Positions 13,166 through 21,310 of a stretch of DNA of 27,384 nucleotides are shown one piece after another. A program made the position numbers and the translations under genes. The DNA is taken from contig JAUCBJ010004907.1 in assembly GCA_032718475.1 (NCBI GenBank), forward strand, positions 1-27,384, read 5' to 3'. Origin of the DNA: Nemertoderma westbladi (lineage: Eukaryota > Xenacoelomorpha > Nemertodermatida > Nemertodermatidae). The first letter of the stretch is position 1, and each line of letters opens with the position of its first letter. The notes under the pieces are model-generated. The model was not told the origin of the DNA, did not search any database, and saw only the letters and a program-made list of their open reading frames with translations.

Positions 13166-14965
13166 GGGCGCTAATCCTATCTGCTACCCGAAGGTAGGGG
13201 TGGGCGCTAATCCTATCTGCTACCCGAAGGTAGTGGTGGGCGCTAATCCTATCTGCTACCCGAAGGTAGGGGTGGGCGTAACTCATATCTGCTACCCGAA
13301 GGTAGGGGTGGGCGCTACTCCTATCTGCTACCCGAAGGTAGGGGTGGGCGCTAATCCTATCTGCTACCCGAAGGTAGTGGTGGGCGCTAATCCTATCTGC
13401 TACCCGAAGGTAGGGGTGGGCGCTACTCCTATCTGCTACCCGAAGGTAGGGGTGGGCGCTACTCCTATCTGCTACCCGAAGGTAGGGGTGGGCGCTACTC
13501 CTATCTGCTACCCGAAGGTAGGGGTGGGCGTACCTCGTATCTGCTACCCGAAGGTAGGGGTGGGCGCTAATCCTATCTGCTACCCGAAGGTAGGGGTGGG
13601 CGCTAATCCTATCTGCTACCCGAAGGTAGTGGTGGGCGCTAATCCTATCTGCTACCCGAAGGTAGGGGTGGGCGTAACTCATATCTGCTACCCGAAGGTA
13701 GGGGTGGGCGCTACTCCTATCTGCTACCCGATGGTAGGGGTGGGCGCTAATCCTATCTGCTACCCGAGGGTAGGGGTGGGCGCTACTCCTATCCGCTACC
13801 CGAAGGTAGGGGTGGGTGCTACTCCTATCTGCTACCCGAAGGTAGGGGTGGGCGCTAATCCTATCTGCTACCCGAAGGTAGGGGTGGGCGCTAATCCTAT
13901 CTGCTACCCGAAGGTAGGGGTGGGCGTAACTCATATCTGCTACCCGAAGGTAGGGGTGGGCGCTACTCCTATCTGCTACCCGAAGGTAGGGGTGGGCGCT
14001 AATCCTATCTGCTACCCGAAGGTAGGGGTGGGCGTAACTCATATCTGCTACCCGAAGGTAGGGGTGGGCGCTAATCCTATCTGCTACCCGAAGGTAGGGG
14101 TGGGCGCTAATCCTATCTGCTACCCGAAGGTAGGGGTGGGCGCTAATCCTATCTGCTACCCGAAGGTAGGGGTGGGCGCTACTCCTATCTGCCACCCGAA
14201 GGTAGGGGTGGGCGTAACTCATATCTGCTACCCAAAGGTAGGGGTGGGCGCTAATCCTATCTGCTACCCGAAGGTAGGGGTGGGCGTAACTCATATCTGC
14301 TACCCGAAGGTAGGGGTGGGCGCTAATCCTATCTGCCACCCGAGGGTAGGGGTGGGCGTAACTCATATCTGCTACCCAAAGGCAGGGGTGGGCGCTAATC
14401 CTAACTGCTACCCGAAGGTAGGGATGGGCGCTACTCCTATCTGCTACCCGAAGGTAGGGGTGGGCGCTAATCCTATCTGCTACCCGAAGGTAGGGGTGGG
14501 CGCTACTCCTATCTGCTACCCGAAGGTAGGGGTGGGCGCTAATCCTATCTGCTACCCGAAGGTAGGGGTGGGCGCTAATTCTATCTGCTACCCGAAGGTA
14601 GGGGTGGGCGCTACTCCTATCTGCTACCCGAAGGTAGGGGTGGGCGCTAATCCTATCTGCTACCCGAAGGTAGGGGTGGGCGCTAATCCTATCTGCTACC
14701 CGAAGGTAGTGGTGGGCGCTAATCCTATCTGCTACCCGAAGGTAGGGGTGGGCGCTACTCCTATCTGCCACCCGAAGGTAGGGGTGGGCGCTACTCCTAT
14801 CTGCTACCCGAAGGTAGGGGTGGGCGCTACTCCTATCTGCTACCCGAAGGTAGGGGTGGGCGCTACTCCTATCTGCTACCCGAAGGTAGGGGTGGGCGTA
14901 CCTCGTATCTGCTACCCGAAGGTAGGGGTGGGCGCTACTCCTATCTGCTACCCGAAGGTAGGGGT

Positions 14966-15970
14966 GGGCGCAACTCCTATCGGCCACCTGAAGGTAGGGG
15001 CGGGCGCTACTGCAATCTGCTACCCGAAGGTAGGGGTGGGCGCTACTATCTGCTACCCGAAGGTAGCGGTGGGCGCTAATCCTATCTGCTACCCGAGGGT
15101 AGGGATGGGCGCTACTCCTATCTGCTACCCGAAGGTAGGGGTGGGCGCTAATCCTATCTGCTACCCGAGGGTAGGGGTGGGCGCTACTCCTATCTGCTAC
15201 CCGAAGGTAGGGGTGGGTGCTACTCCTATCTGCTTCCCGAAGGTAGGGGTGGGCGCTACTCTTATCTGCTACCCGAAGGTAGGGGTTGGGGCTACTCCTA
15301 TCTGCTACCCGAAGGTAGAGGCGGGCGCTACTGCAATATACTACCTGAAGGTTTGGGTGGGCGCTAATCCTATCTGCTACCCGAAGGTAGTGGTGGGCGC
15401 TAATCCTATCTGCTACCCGAGGGTAGGGGTGGGCGCTACTCCTATCTGCTACCCGAAGGTAGGGGTGGACGCTACTCCTATCAGCTACCCGAAGGTAGGG
15501 GTGGGCGCTACTCCTATCTGCTATCCGAAGGTAGGGGCGGGCGCTACTGCAATCTGCTACCCGAAGGTAGGGGTGGGCGCTACTATCTGCTACCCGAAGG
15601 TAGCGGTGGGCGCTAATCCTATCTGCTACCCGAGGGTAGGGATGGGCGCTACTCCTATCTGCTACCCGAAGGTAGGGGTGGGCGCTAATCCTATCTGCTA
15701 CCCGAGGGTAGGGGTGGTCGCTACTCCTATCTGCTACCCGAAGGTAGGGGTGGGCGCAACTCCTATCTGCTACCCGAGGGTAGGGGTGGGCGCTACTCCT
15801 ATCTGCTACCCGAAGGTAGGGGTGGACGCTACTCCTATCAGCTACCCGAAGGTAGAGGTGGCGCTACTCCTATCTGCTATCCGAAGGTAGGGGTGGGCGC
15901 AACTCCTATCGGCCACCTGAAGGTAGGGGCGGGCGCTACTGCAATCTGCTACCCGAAGGTTGGGGTGGGT
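14966..15970. repeat. Degenerate right edge of the 36-bp array with its own higher-order repeat
   Basis: Units become divergent (cggccacctgaagg, ggcgggcgctactgcaatc, gtagcggtggg, ggtttgggtggg, ggggttgggg) and one is 33 bp (cgctactatctg). Despite this, the odd units recur: the gcgctactgcaatc unit at 15,004 returns at 15,541 (offset 537 bp), and the gcaactcctatcggcc unit near 14,970 returns near 15,899. The ggtggacgctactcc unit near 15,465 returns near 15,822. The edge therefore carries older multi-unit duplications. The final unit runs into gggtgcattttacgtcc at about 15,970. Confidence 0.8.
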
Positions 15971-16132
15971 GCATTTTACGTCCGCAATTTACGTAATTTA
16001 CGTCCTCAAACTCTCCCAAATGTTATCCCAACAGTGGTCCTGCCAAAGTTTGTAGATATATGTAGGTGTATTATTATTATTAACTATATGGACTGTGTTG
16101 GTTCATGGTTAATATACAACACTACCCTTTCT
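15971..16132. other. AT-rich DNA next to the array, no gene seen
   Basis: Starts with a short run of atttacgt-like repeats (tacgtccgcaatttacgtaa) directly at the end of the array and continues as non-repetitive DNA. No coding signal or known element was recognised. Confidence 0.6.
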
Positions 16133-16160
16133 TTGTAGCGAGTGGTTAAAGACGACTTAC
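16133..16160 (+). other. tRNA box A-like sequence
   Basis: The stretch gtagcgagtggttaaagacg resembles the D-arm and box A of serine or leucine tRNAs (consensus near gccgagtggttaaggcg). No matching box B is found at the right distance; the nearest is about 170 bp on, in the separate tRNA-like piece. It may be a worn SINE head or chance. Confidence 0.25.
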
Positions 16161-16273
16161 AGTAGGGTTGAGCACAGTGGCAGCAGATTATGGTATTGGC
16201 AGATGGGAGGCCATGAGGAAGTAAATTGCGGACATACAAGGTATCAGGTAGTATTTCCAGGTCTATATTTTAT

Positions 16274-16440
16274 CTGAGTCGTTAGGTGAATGATTAGAAC
16301 ATCAGACTTCCAACCGGAGGTGAAGAGTTCGATCCCACCTGGAAGGTGGTGAAGTCATCACCGAATCTACATGTCCCTAACGAAAATTATAACAAAAATA
16401 ACAACGTATTTTTTATTTTTTATTATATGTTATATGCGCC
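16274..16440 (+). mobile_element. tRNA-derived SINE remnant (probable)
   Basis: A degraded tRNA-like head lies at 16,274-16,345. It has a box A-like taggtgaatgattagaac, an anticodon-loop-like cttccaac (as in glycine tRNA with anticodon TCC), and a good box B, gagttcgatccc (16,325-16,336). The stems no longer pair properly, so this is not a working tRNA. A small hairpin (cacct/ggtgg) and an A- and T-rich tail (acaaaaataacaacg, then T runs) follow, as in SINEs. No target-site duplication was found. Confidence 0.45.
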
Positions 16441-16489
16441 GGAATTATCACTTTAAGGACTAACTTTAGTTAGATAGGGAAATAACAAA

Positions 16490-16502
16490 CATGCTGTTCA
16501 TT
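16490..16502. repeat. 13-bp direct repeat, left copy (possible target-site duplication)
   Basis: catgctgttcatt occurs here and again at 16,728-16,740, immediately after the end of the fold-back element. The two copies are identical. Confidence 0.6.
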
Positions 16503-16544
16503 AATATTAATAAGTGAATTGTTGTGGGGTGAGTGACGTGGTGA

Positions 16545-16584
16545 ATTAAATATATAATTTAAATAGGACAATATGATAATGCTC
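16545..16584 (+). repeat. Inverted arm, left
   Basis: 40-bp arm starting attaaatatataattt and ending atatgataatgctc. It pairs with 16,688-16,727 with a single mismatch. Confidence 0.9.
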
Positions 16585-16687
16585 CTGGTAGATCAGTACA
16601 CTCATCTGGCTGATGATAACCAGAAGTTTGAAACCTAGGTACCGGGCTCGAGCCCCAATAGGGCCGGTTGATATTTTTCGCTATGGA

Positions 16688-16727
16688 GAGCATTATCATA
16701 TTGTCCTATTTACATTATATATTTAAT
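16688..16727 (-). repeat. Inverted arm, right
   Basis: Reverse complement of 16,545-16,584 with one mismatch (gtaaatagg against ttaaatagg on the arm's own strand). It ends flush with the 13-bp direct repeat. Confidence 0.9.
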
Positions 16728-16740
16728 CATGCTGTTCATT
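16728..16740. repeat. 13-bp direct repeat, right copy
   Basis: Identical to 16,490-16,502 and directly abutting the right inverted arm, as expected of a target-site duplication. Confidence 0.6.
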
Positions 16741-18412
16741 GATTCTCATTCATTGCAAACACCGGCTTAAGTATGATCTGTAGGCGCAGCGTTTACCACC
16801 ATTTCCAGCACCACAATGCCACATTATTGCTAATATCATTTCTATAATCCTTAACTGCAATCAGCTAAGAATGTAAAGCATCAATCAGCCGCGCTAAGTT
16901 AGATTCCTTCCACATTACCCAATGATGTATGCCGTTGTAGGGCCGCAGTGATTTTATCTACTCCTGATAACATAGTCGCTGCTCTTATGTAGTACTTCAG
17001 TTTGATTACCTTCAGGGAAGTTAGGGTTTACCTGACAGCAGTACGGAGGCCTTGATGTCATTTCCCGCCTGGAGCATCATATAATTGGCAACAATTTGAC
17101 CACATCAAAGCAATTACATATACTGACTGATATCATACAAATTAAGTGAAATATATATTACTCGTTCTTTGAGGAACATCTACGTGCGGTGTATTACATG
17201 GTTAAAATATGCCATTTGCTAAATGAATTTCTAGTGTTGGCTGTTTTTAATCTCAAATTTCGTAAAAATCCTTTGGGAATACCCCTACTGTAATGCATGT
17301 TGAACGTTTGAATGAAAAAGGATCAAAAATAAAAACAAAAATTAAGTAAGGGGATACAGACTTTATTCATGTCAAGGTTTTATCTTATTGATGAGAATAT
17401 CTTAATTCCCCATGCAGCATCTACTTTGAAGAAAGTATAATATACAAATCTACTGATATACATCAAGGTACTATACCATAACCAAAGCACAAGTAACCAC
17501 AAATATACCATCGGGATTTCTTTTTGTTAGTTTTGGTTAAGATAAAACAGATCAGCTTCAACATCTATATTATTACTATTCGTTTGGAGGGAACACCTTA
17601 TGGCGGAATCCATTCACCCTAGGAACTCAATAACTGTATAAAATCTTTCAAATCGTTCTAAACAGGCTTTGTATGGCCGGACGAGGATTAAAATAAATTT
17701 ATTCCCCAAAATAAATGAATATCGTATTATTTAAATATGGTAATAGCTATTTGAATCTGTTGTTTCAGAATTAATGGAAATAATTGCGAATATGGTCCGC
17801 GCTCCTTCAACATGCCAAATTTTGATTTTTATTTTTTATTTGCAGCTTCTTCAGTAGTATGCACGGGCATGTGAAGGGTGAAAATATATCGATCCCTAAA
17901 AATTAACAATGTGTAGTGGTGGGAGACACGATGTATGGGCCTAGCTAGGGATGGCTATCGCAGAAATGACTATTGACCACGTCATTATTAACACCCTGGA
18001 AAAGTCTGCAGTAGAACAGAGATCTTGCAGAACAATTTAGGATTTACATGCGTTGTGGGGCCTGTCTGCAAAATGCATCTGCTATATGTTTTTGTAATTG
18101 AAAAGTGAGTTTTTCGTGGACTAAGCATTTCTTCTATTGCTATCCAACAGAATAACAACCTTGTACAGGATAACGGATCCCAATTAAAAGTCTCCTGCGC
18201 GGCAACAAAAATGGATTCCGAAACGGTAGACATAAGATGTTCAAAAGAAATTGGCCAATGTGTCAGCCAGTAGTTTCTTATATGATATTAATTAATTAAG
18301 AAGTGGATATCATCATGGAACCACTTCAAAGATTTATTGATTTTACATTATCATATATGGTATATATGCTATATATTTCATAAAAGTTTGTACATTACTC
18401 GCCCTATCCTAG
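16741..18412. other. AT-rich non-coding DNA, nothing recognised
   Basis: About 1.7 kb of AT-rich DNA with frequent stops in all frames. A minus-strand open frame at 17,988-18,233 (81 codons) shows no recognisable motif and was not accepted. No RNA gene, mobile element or tandem array was seen. Confidence 0.55.
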
Positions 18413-18525
18413 CGGGCCGTAATAGCGACAAAAATGATGCTTCATCTGTTGCCAACCTAGCAGACTCCCGAATCCAAGATATACAGTACAACCTGTTGCG
18501 TACAGTTGTAAATGAGAGAATGATG
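18413..18525 (+). other. Candidate internal exon, 113 bp, function unknown
   Basis: A short stretch with coding-like character in AT-rich surroundings. It is preceded by a pyrimidine-rich acceptor-like sequence, ctcgccctatcctag, and followed by gtaatt, a weak donor. Read from the second base after the acceptor it is open and encodes a polar, probably helical peptide containing DASSVANLADSRIQDIQ and NLLRTVVNERMM. The open frame continues past the donor to a stop at 18,555. I recognise no family. It lies on the strand opposite the GPCR exon, so it would belong to another gene. It could be chance. Confidence 0.2.
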
Positions 18526-18864
18526 GTAATTAATAAACTTATTACAGAATTTTAGTGCCGGCTACCTTTTAAATAATTAATAAATTTTAGATAATTGATA
18601 TATATCTGGATAATGCATTTACAATGGATCATGACTACTGTAATGTTATGGGTAGCTGTAGTGGTACCTCTAAGTCTATAATGTAGTTCTAAACTAACAG
18701 ATCAGTCCACACAATGTGTTCGAAAAATCTACTTATTCCCCATTTGATAGCGAAAACACACTGATATCGAAAATATCGGGCCGGTTTTAGCTAAAAAGCA
18801 AAGAGGTTATCCCAATAAATGATATATACAACTGTACATAATGTAAAATAATGCCGCAGTAAAA
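18526..18864. other. AT-rich non-coding DNA, nothing recognised
   Basis: Stops in all frames, no repeat structure and no RNA gene seen between the candidate exon and the 68-bp array. Confidence 0.5.
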
Positions 18865-19575
18865 TGCTCATTTTCCTCAATTGGTAAAGTGGTATCGTTT
18901 ATTGTTTTGGCTGGAAAATTCCGTTTTTGTAACCTGCTCCTTTCCCAAATTGCTAAAGTGATCGTTCATTGTTTTGGTTAGAAACACCCGCTTCTGTAAC
19001 CTGCTACTTTCCTTCAATTGTTAATTGTGATTGTTTATTATTGTTTTGGTTTGAAACGCCCGCCTCTGTATCCTGCTCCTTTCCCCCAATTGGTAAAGTG
19101 AGCGTTTATTGTTTTAGTTAGAAAAGCCCGCCTCTGTAACGTGCTCCTTTCCATGAAATAGTTAAGTGATCGCTTATAGTTTTGGTTAGAAAATCCCTCC
19201 TCTGAAACCTGCTCATTTGCCTGATTTGGTAAAGTGACCGCTTATTGTTTTGGTTAGAAAGCCCGCCTCTGTAACCTGCTCATTTCCTTCATTTGGTAAA
19301 GTGACTGTTTATTGTTTTGGTTAGAAAATCCCGCCTCTGTAACCTGCTCCTTTCCCTCAATTAGTTAAATGAACGTTTATTGTTTTGGTTAGAAAATCCC
19401 GCCTCTGTAACCTGCACCTTTCCCTGATTTGGTAAAGTGACCTGTTTATTGTTTTGGTTAGAAAGGCCTGCCTCTGTAACCTGCTCCATTCCTTCATTTG
19501 GAAAAGTGACTGTTTATTGTTTAGTTTAGAAAATCCGGCCTTAACCTGCTCCTTTCCAACCATTGGTAATTGTTT
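18865..19575. repeat. Degenerate 68-bp tandem repeat, about 10.5 copies
   Basis: Recurring landmarks are gtaacctgctcctttcc, attggtaaagtgacc, gtttattgttttggttag and aaaatcccgcctctg. The aacctgct landmark stands at 18,931, 18,998, 19,070, 19,138, 19,206, 19,273, 19,341, 19,409, 19,478 and 19,543. This gives spacings of 65-72 bp, mostly 67-69. Copies differ by many substitutions and small indels, so the array is old compared with the 36-bp one. A minus-strand open frame across it (19,357-19,635) is a by-product. Confidence 0.93.
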
Positions 19576-19642
19576 TTTGCTATAAAATGAGTGTTTTGCT
19601 ACGTCATGTGGCAATCGATTATCGACAACAACCACAAACTAT

Positions 19643-19858
19643 TAAATTTAGAGTCTTTTACCACAGGCGCATATGGAAACCTATCTCATAGTCTATAAAT
19701 CATGGAATTTTGAATTTTTTGCCACAATTATTGTAAATTAAACTGTCTGACAGTCTAGAAATCATCACATTTTGAATGTTTTGGCATAGGCATGTTGAAA
19801 TCAACTGTCTGACAGTCCAGAAATCAGCAGTCTGACAGTTTGAAGGAATACATACATA
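19643..19858. repeat. 62-bp degenerate tandem repeat, about 3.5 copies
   Basis: Landmarks gtctataaatcat (19,691), gtctagaaatcat (19,753) and gtccagaaatcag (19,815) are spaced 62 bp apart. The segments aaactgtctgacag and ttttgccaca recur between them. The last part was duplicated by the LINE insertion and reappears at 23,187-23,230. Confidence 0.8.
19815..19858. repeat. 44-bp target-site duplication, left copy
   Basis: Perfect 44-bp match to 23,187-23,230, starting gtccagaaatcagcag and ending aggaatacatacata. It flanks the LINE and lies at the element's 3' end, since the element is on the minus strand. Confidence 0.93.
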
Positions 19859-19900
19859 CTACTACTACTATGATCGGCATGCTGCATTGCAGCTGCATTT
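19859..19900 (-). other. LINE 3' trailer and (TAG)4 tail
   Basis: On the minus strand, after the stop codon, a short trailer contains a hairpin (gctgc/gcagc, 19,881-19,893) and then four TAG repeats reaching the target-site duplication. Simple-repeat tails and a 3' stem-loop are known features of several non-LTR clades, whose reverse transcriptase recognises the 3' end. Its use here is inferred. Confidence 0.65.
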
Positions 19901-21307
19901 TTAAGAATGCTGTGCCGGCTTGTCAACAAAATTGCACCGCCACAACACCCTATCACCCATGACATTTGCTAGATCATCCGCATCTTTAAGGCCAGTGTCC
20001 TTTAAGATGCGTCTCAAGAAAGTCATGGGCTGTCCACCATGCTTATTCACTCCATGAGGCTGCCAAAGTACAAGATTATGCACTGGCTGGTCCTCACGGC
20101 GAAAGCAATGTCCTGCAAAGCGGAGGCGATGTTGTTCTAGTGTCAAGCTTGGGGGAACCAATGAGACACCTCCAATGTTATATAGTGTCTGGTTGGAGAT
20201 GTGTGCATTGTACTTGACACAATGAACCCGGCGTAACATTCTTGTGAATGTGCCATCCAGAGATTTGGTGTCCTCAGCAGTTAGAGCCCAGCATGGACTC
20301 CCGTAGAGGAGTTCTGGAACTACTGCTGCTCTAAATAATCGGACCTTAAATTTCCGATTAATTCTCAGTGACTTCCAAATCCTGGAAAGCCTATTCAAGG
20401 CTGCCCATGCCTTTCCCTTACGTATTCGAAGGTCCTCACCTGACTTCCGGATCCATGATCCCAGGTAACAGAAGTCGTCCACATGCTCAAGCATACCATC
20501 CTTTGAGCTTATGCTCATCCGATCAGAGACTTGCTGAGGACTTTCAAAGTTAACTGTCAGAATTTTGGTCTTTCTGGAGTTAATAAAAAGACCAACACTA
20601 GAAGCAGCATGTTCTAATGAGCTGAGGAGCCGTTGGGCTCCCTCTAATGATTCTGATAGTACTCCTAAGTCATCAGCAAAGTCTAGATCAGTTAGGTACT
20701 TGGCAGGATTTCCTCGACTTCTGGAGCCAGTAGGTGGAGTTATCATCACCCCATCATCATTATAATGATCTAAGGACATGCGTAGAACATAGTCAACCAC
20801 AATAATGAACAAGAATAGTGCAAGTGTGTCTCTTTGGAGGACGCCCCATAACACCTCAAAAGGTTCTGTGTCACCGTCAACAGTAGACACAAATGTTGTC
20901 GAACCATCGTATACTGATCTGATTGCTGCAATAATTTCATCAGGAATCCCATATAATGAAAGTATGCTGAACATACGTGAGCGAGAGACTGAATCAAAGG
21001 CCTTGAAGAAGTCAACAAAGATAACAGCCAGATTCCTGTCTTTCTTTTTTGATAACTCTTCAATTATCCTTCTAAGTGCCAAAATGGGCTCCATGGTCCC
21101 ACGACCTTTACGGAACCCATTCTGATTTCCACGGAGCAGTCTCTCAATGGGATCCCTGATGCGATTTAATAGAATCCTATTGTATAGCTTTGCAGCAATC
21201 GAGATCAATGAGATTCCCCGAAAAGAACCATAGAGTGTTAGGTTGCCCTTCTTGGGAACTGGCACCAACTTATTTGTTTTCATTTCTTGTGGGACTCTTG
21301 TTGTTCG
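19901..21307 (-). pseudogene. LINE reverse transcriptase half (downstream of the internal stop)
   Basis: The first methionine is at 21,283, giving 460 residues, but the frame is open from 21,307, directly after the stop that ends the endonuclease half. Known role of the family: reverse transcription of the element RNA at the nicked target. Motifs, numbered from that methionine: KKGNLTLYGSFRGISL (11-26), NQNGFRKGRGTMEPILALRR (53-72), motif A IFVDFFKAFDS (88-98, catalytic Asp91), motif B GVLQRDTLALFLF (147-159) and motif C DFADDLGVL (201-209, Asp204 and Asp205). A C-terminal part has LRFAGHCFRRED, and the frame ends near WRCNFV. The usual QG and AP of motif B are QR and AL, two non-conservative changes at normally fixed positions. 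The catalytic aspartates remain. Confidence 0.92.
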
Positions 21308-21310
21308 TTA
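21308..21310 (-). other. In-frame premature stop (TAA) in the LINE frame
   Basis: The codon after ...IIVDM is TAA. Eight sense codons later, in the same frame, comes the ATG at 21,283 that opens the reverse transcriptase half. No indel is present at the junction. A designed two-frame organisation is unlikely, because the stop falls inside the region that leads into the conserved reverse transcriptase. Confidence 0.88.

Larger units (their letters stand above)
1..15970. repeat. 36-bp GC-rich minisatellite array, about 440 copies
   Basis: A continuous head-to-tail array. A typical unit contains ggtaggggtgggcgctaat followed by cctatctgctacccgaa, 36 bp in all, about 61% GC with more G than C on this strand. 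Main variants differ in the middle: cgctaatcc, cgctactcc, cgtaactcat and cgtacctcgt. Smaller markers are gtagtggtggg, ccaccc for ctaccc, cccaaagg, ggcagggg and gggtgct. A 37-bp variant (cgctaactcc) breaks the phase. The array runs off the left edge and ends near 15,970, where the sequence changes to AT-rich DNA. Because 36 is divisible by three, long frames stay open on both strands (12-residue repeats beginning VGVGANP on plus and ADRISAHP on minus). These are not accepted as genes: the 37-bp units repeatedly break them. Confidence 0.97.
16503..16727 (+). mobile_element. Fold-back element with a tRNA-like core
   Basis: A 225-bp insertion between 13-bp direct repeats. It carries two inverted arms, 16,545-16,584 and 16,688-16,727, which match at 39 of 40 positions (one T/G difference). 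The roughly 100-bp core is tRNA-like: tggtagatcagtac resembles box A, ctggctgatgataaccag resembles an anticodon arm with anticodon GAT, and gggctcgagcccc stands where box B should be. The right arm ends exactly at the right direct repeat. It could be a SINE whose end was copied back in reverse during insertion, or a non-autonomous inverted-repeat transposon that captured a tRNA-like piece. No protein is encoded. Confidence 0.6.

Noticed and set aside
1-15970. CRISPR array
   Set aside because: The repeats are directly adjacent with no unique spacers, and the surrounding sequence is clearly animal.
16274-16345. Functional tRNA gene
   Set aside because: Box B is good but the anticodon and T stems do not pair and no acceptor stem closes the molecule.
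17988-18233. Minus-strand 81-residue open frame
   Set aside because: No recognisable motif, no splice or start context, and a length expected by chance.
19357-19635. Minus-strand 92-residue open frame
   Set aside because: Lies almost wholly within the 68-bp tandem repeat and encodes a repeated peptide (FLTKTIN), a by-product of the repeat.
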